A stretch of DNA of 64,000 nucleotides from Polytrichum commune (lineage: Eukaryota > Streptophyta > Polytrichopsida > Polytrichales > Polytrichaceae). Each line of letters starts with the position of its first letter. The stretch's first letter is position 1. This document shows, piece by piece, positions 59,938 through 64,000 of the stretch. The stretch is taken from NCBI GenBank assembly GCA_950295325.1, contig OX485809.1, positions 28,522,001 through 28,586,000 of the forward strand, in the 5' to 3' direction. Both the position numbers and the translations under genes were made by a program. The notes beneath the pieces are model-generated. The model saw nothing but the letters and a program-made list of their open reading frames with translations, did no database searches and was not told the DNA's origin.

Positions 59938-60279
59938 TTAACATTGGTTTATAAATTCACTTCTGAATAATATCGAACCCCTGTCATATGTATAATGTAA
60001 ACTCCTAGCATTCAGAATTACGTTGTTGAAGACTTTTTCAACCCCCGGATGTAACTCATAAGCCTTTAAGTCTACCATATATGTCATAAAAGCTAATGCA
60101 GTTATTGTTTCTAAATCTATCATCAAATAATTTGTAAGATTATAAGCCCACTTATTGTTGGTTCTCTTTGATACCAACATAAACCAATCTCCATGTTTGA
60201 TGAATGGTGTGAACCGAATTTTTGGCCAAATAGTTAAACTATGGGCATATTGGTAATAAGAGGATGGAGTAACATCCAA
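59938..60279 (-). pseudogene. coding relic, block 1 of the GGGTGCACC-family transposon
   Basis: 113 codons are open on the minus strand, with regular composition (IWPKIRFTPFIKHGDWFMLV, TALAFMTYMVDLKAYELHPG, LNARSLHYTYDRGSI). The same protein segment, with stops, is readable in the element at 29371-30064, which argues that it was once a real gene of this transposon. I do not recognise the family. Its upstream continuation is cut off by the nested repeat that begins at about 60285. Confidence 0.45.
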
Positions 60280-60284
60280 CCGGA

Positions 60285-61920
60285 TGAAGATAGTAACTAT
60301 AGGTTGTGAAAAATAGTTATAAATATAGGCGTAGGCTTAGGCGCCCCTAGTTGGTTACAAAAACTATCATCGTCTTTTCCGAGCCAAAAGGGCTGGCGGG
60401 AGGGAGATAGGCATGGATTTCGTAGGTAGCTTGATCGTAGAGTGAAACCAAGCAGTTTTGTCTCCCTCAACACCGAGAGCAGGTGAGGATAATAATTAAA
60501 CTATTTTCTTTGTAAATTGAGTAATCACCGCAGTGATTGCGGGATTATTGAAGTTCATTTGAGCACATTGTTATTTCGAATGATATCTACTTTGAATGGC
60601 TAAAGTTCGGTCAAACTATTTACTTGTTTGGATTGCATCAATGCAAGATCGGAAAACCATTGTCTATTGTTGCAACTGCAATTCACGAAGCTTGAAGTTG
60701 TGAGAGAAATCAAGTGACTCACAATTGTGAGAGTGAACGGTTGGAAAGTGATTAAGTGTAAAGCAAGACAGACAGACATAAGATTGATCAACCTCAAAGA
60801 GAAAAAGGTGGCGCATCAGAGAGGGAGAAACAAATGATGAGAAAGTAAATGAAAGTTGAGAGATCGGGAGTGTACGAGGAATTAGAGAGTGAATACATGA
60901 GAGAGGCTTATCGTCGCAAGAAACTAAATATTGTGTAACAGTTGTCCAAGGGGTATGATCCCTTTCGAAGTTCAACATTGCGAGAGAGAGAACCAAGAGA
61001 ATTAATAGAGAGAGAGAGAGAGCTACGCAAGAAGAAATAGAGTGAAACCATAATCTCATAGCGCCTCTAGAGAAGTAACCTTGAGCAACTGAGGGAAACT
61101 TTAGCCCATTGTTTAGCCTAAGAGAGGCAGTGAGAAAGGAAGGAAGAAAAAAAACCATAGTAAATTGTGCATCCAAGTTGTGACTATAATTAAAGTAAAC
61201 ATTATAGGTTGGTAGTAGTAAAATTTGTTAAGTCAGTTTAATGAGAGAACCCCTAATCAATTGGAAATGATGAGAAAATACCTCTAATCAGCTGATTAAC
61301 AGTTGAAATGAGAGATGGAGACTAATTAAATAACTTAAGTTAGGATAAAATTTGGATTATCAAGGAAATTAAGGCATAATTAGGCATAAGACTTAATTAG
61401 AAGTTCTATATATAATATGAGTATGACATGCAAGTTAACCATATCAGCTATGGTCATGTGTGTTACCTTGGTTGTTGTTGCAGGTTGTGCAAGGCAACCA
61501 AGACTATAGCTTGACCCTGATAATCATTGTTAGTTTCATAAGTTGTGAGTAATGATTAAATCTTGGAATTAATAAATAAACATTTTGTCTTGTATTGGAA
61601 TTAACCTTGACCAATCAATAAAAATATTGTTGTGATTTGAAGATGCATTGGCCAATGCTTACCATACTCAAAGACTATTGTTCTACAATCTCATGACAAG
61701 ATGGAAACTTATACACACTGACATACATACAATATTCAATGAGAAATATTGAGAGGAAACCTTGAGAGAAATGAGAGTAAAAGATGATTGAGTGATGTTT
61801 TGGAGTGAAGATAACAACCCTATTGTCTTATTAAAGAACTATAATGTGACAAATGCATATAATAGACACTAGTAAAGCCTTCCTTGAGAGTATATACCCT
61901 GGGTTTTGGTTTATTTTAGT
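60285..61920. mobile_element. nested repeat related to the 15.2-17.8 kb block
   Basis: 60285-61150 matches 15180-15258 plus 16013-16752 in the same orientation. 61405-61880 matches 17290-17775 in the opposite orientation, including TTGGTTGTTGTTGCAGGTTG and CAATGCATCTTCAAATCA on the complementary strand. Neither of the two small MITEs found in the 15-17 kb block is present here. Its ends and class are unknown. Confidence 0.55.
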
Positions 61921-61936
61921 CATAGCAAAAACCTAA

Positions 61937-62603
61937 CTACAAATGATTCATCAAGTCAATTGGATCTTTATACTCCACCCAATGATTACCAAAATTTCTA
62001 CGCATCCTATAAACCCTCCCAACAAACCAAATTTTGATTAGAGCTAATTTTTTTGGTCTACCACATGTTTTGACAATTCTAGCTTCAGGTGTGCTCAAAA
62101 ACCACACTCCACAATCACAACCAAGGTTTAACATCATATCATGATTTGTGGCAGTACGGAGTTTAGGCTTCATATATAACATTATTGGAGCCTTAATCCG
62201 AGTCAATCGATCTTTAGATAAAGTTGGATTGCCATTCATGGACTAACAAATGTACTTTTGAAAATTCTAAACTCCCCTACCTCTACATGAGCCACAAAGG
62301 ACTTTACATTAATTGAGAGGACATTTCAACATTTTCATGTTCATTATTTAGAACATCCAAGGCATGTCAAAGCTCACTTTGCAACTCCACGTCTTCATGT
62401 AAATCATTTTTAACATGTGACTACATCAATACCATCTCTATGACAACATCCTTGCACATGTTTGAATTGTCTTCTCCAACACTATAATTTTCCTTGTCAC
62501 CATTTTGTGCACTAGAATCATCAATCAATGTGTGATCACAATCATACTCCTCATTCTCCCTCATATTGCCACATAAATGAGCCTCACCTAGTGATCCTAC
62601 CAT
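61937..62603 (-). pseudogene. coding relic, block 2 of the GGGTGCACC-family transposon
   Basis: On the minus strand an acidic segment (ENEEYDCDHTLIDDSSAQNG, then SVGEDNSNMCKDVVIEM) is followed, after stops, by a 100-codon open frame with LGCDCGVWFLSTPEARIVK and IWFVGRVYRMRRNFGNHWVE. Much of both parts is also readable, more damaged, in the element at 33281-34222. The family is unknown to me. The conserved CDC and aromatic positions suggest a once-folded domain. Confidence 0.45.
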
Positions 62604-62620
62604 ACTTCACTCTATAAACT

Positions 62621-64000
62621 TCAATGTGGAGCTCATATATATATATATGTAAAAATCCATGTTTTTATCAATTTTAGAACTTAAACAAATGCACACGTGA
62701 TTATGAGTAATAGAGGGCAACATGCAAAATGATCTTTATTTTGAAGATATTTGATGGTTTTAGAAGAAATTCAACTAATTTAAGATGTAAGGGAGTGATA
62801 CAAACATGAAGTAATCTTAAACAAACAAGAACATGTACAAATTATCCATCTCAAAGCACCAGGTGCATCAAAATTGCAATTATGAAATAATAACATTTAT
62901 GGTTTCCCAGGGTCGACACTTCCCAAAATTAGAAACTACATGCGGCCAACAAAGGGTCCTCTTTATTGATGGTATCAAAAAATTGAAGCAATTTCAAATT
63001 AGAATAGGCCCCATGCAATATGTGGTTTTGAGTTCAAAATTTGAATGTAGATTTTTATAAATTTCATGAAATTAAGTTTATATTATTTCTAAGATACCAT
63101 GATATAAAAATTTGCATAAGGGTTATATGTAGTAGAATTTCCATCATCATCCTTGGAGATGTTATTAGTTTATGGTTCCACAATACACATAATCCATGTT
63201 GTCCTTGAGTGCATATCTACTTTGTTTATGTATGTTTTGTATTGCAGCATTATGAAATTGCTTTGAGGCTAATCCTCATTGCAATGATTCAATGACTCTA
63301 CATTTTGAGATGATTTTTGAAAAGAGCCAAAGTTTGACCTCTGACAGATAACCAACTAGTATTGGCCACATTGAAGGATAATCATAGGGGGTACCCCAAA
63401 CTATGCATGTATCCATTTATGTGTTGTCTATAATCACATATCAAAATACAAGTCAAGATACCTTTAAGCTCCAGGTAATTTGTGGTATTTTAAGACCAGA
63501 ATCCTAAAACCATGTGCAGAATCCAAGCACTAACATGCATATTTTAAATATAATTTCACCTATTTTGCCACTTGAATGATCGATATTCTGAGAGTAGGTT
63601 TTTCACTACAGTACTAGGAACTTACACCTATACGGTTAAATCCAATCTAGACTGTTAGAATTGCAGTGCATATTTTTCAATAAGTAGAGGAATTGTTGAG
63701 GAACCTTCTAGGAGGAAAAAGGGGAATTGTGTTTGAAAATTGGACACAAGTTGGGAAAGATATAATTTGTACGCCTACGAGATTATTTTGTGAAAATTAA
63801 GAGAAGGGTAAAACGGTTAAACATCTATGGATGTATAAGTAACATACATGAGATCCAGATTATAAGAGGAGAATTTGAAACAAACACTATAGGCTTATGG
63901 GATTATCCCACAAAATGACCTTTGTAAAAATATGAAAAATTGGAGCAGACTTGAGAAGGAAACTATGCACTTCCGGTAATATTCCCCGAAGCGGCTGTTT
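62621..64000. other. spacer to the window end, no gene recognised
   Basis: AT-rich, with a (TA)n run at about 62635-62648. Only short, unconvincing frames. Confidence 0.4.

Larger units (their letters stand above)
59762..62620. mobile_element. large GGGTGCACC-family element with two coding relics and a nested insertion
   Basis: The left end is CAGGGGGTGCACCTTTCATT, as in the 29.4- and 33.3-kb elements. Unlike those, it keeps both internal coding blocks: 59938-60279 (shared with 29371-30064) and 61937-62603 (shared with 33281-34222), both read on the minus strand. About 1.6 kb of another repeat (60285-61920) lies between them. The right terminal repeat is not present where expected near 62620, so that end has been lost. 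Confidence 0.65.

Noticed and set aside
1-64000. Search by eye for CRISPR arrays, rRNA and bacterial-type operons
   Set aside because: None present. The spliced genes and repeat content are eukaryotic; the tandem arrays are minisatellites with no spacers.

Overview
The window looks like land-plant nuclear DNA. It has AT-rich spacer, spliceosomal genes with GT-AG introns, a plastid-type isomerase-like oxidoreductase, a plant-type VPS2 ESCRT-III subunit, and a dense mixture of eroded transposable elements. No genus can be named from the sequence. Long arrays of decayed elements around a few compact genes would suit many large plant genomes, seed-free or seed-bearing.

Region by region: 1-4.5 kb is spacer with a decayed gag-like retrotransposon relic. 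4.5-10.4 kb holds small DNA transposons, including two ~0.6-kb hAT-type elements in head-to-head inverted orientation (6.8-8.1 kb) and a Tourist-like element. 11.6-18.5 kb is a minus-strand LINE (RT and RNase H relics) split by nested insertions. 19.85-22.2 kb is a pogo/Tigger-like transposase pseudogene, itself split by a 966-bp insertion. 22.4-37 kb is spacer with MITEs, a ~250-bp tandem duplication and dispersed repeats.

The gene-bearing part is 37.5-50.6 kb. It contains an SRPBCC/START-like (lachrymatory-factor-synthase-like) gene with a MITE in its intron; a six-exon CRTISO-like FAD oxidoreductase whose introns 1 and 2 carry partial duplicates of the neighbouring exon edges; and, convergent with it, a five-exon VPS2/CHMP2 gene on the minus strand. 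These genes look functionally unrelated: secondary metabolism or ligand binding, plastid isoprenoid chemistry, and endosomal membrane remodelling.

The most unusual region is 54.3-58.5 kb. A 4.16-kb unit bounded by a perfect 32-bp terminal inverted repeat and a near-perfect 8-bp target duplication encloses an intron-containing FCP1/NIF-like HAD phosphatase gene (with an in-frame TAG), a second small spliced reading frame, and a swarm of ~20-22-bp GC-rich perfect or near-perfect hairpins. No transposase was recognised inside it. The end of the window (59.8-62.6 kb) is a large member of a transposon family with GGGGGTGCACC-type ends, whose internally deleted relatives occur at 5.4, 15.3, 29.4 and 33.3 kb.
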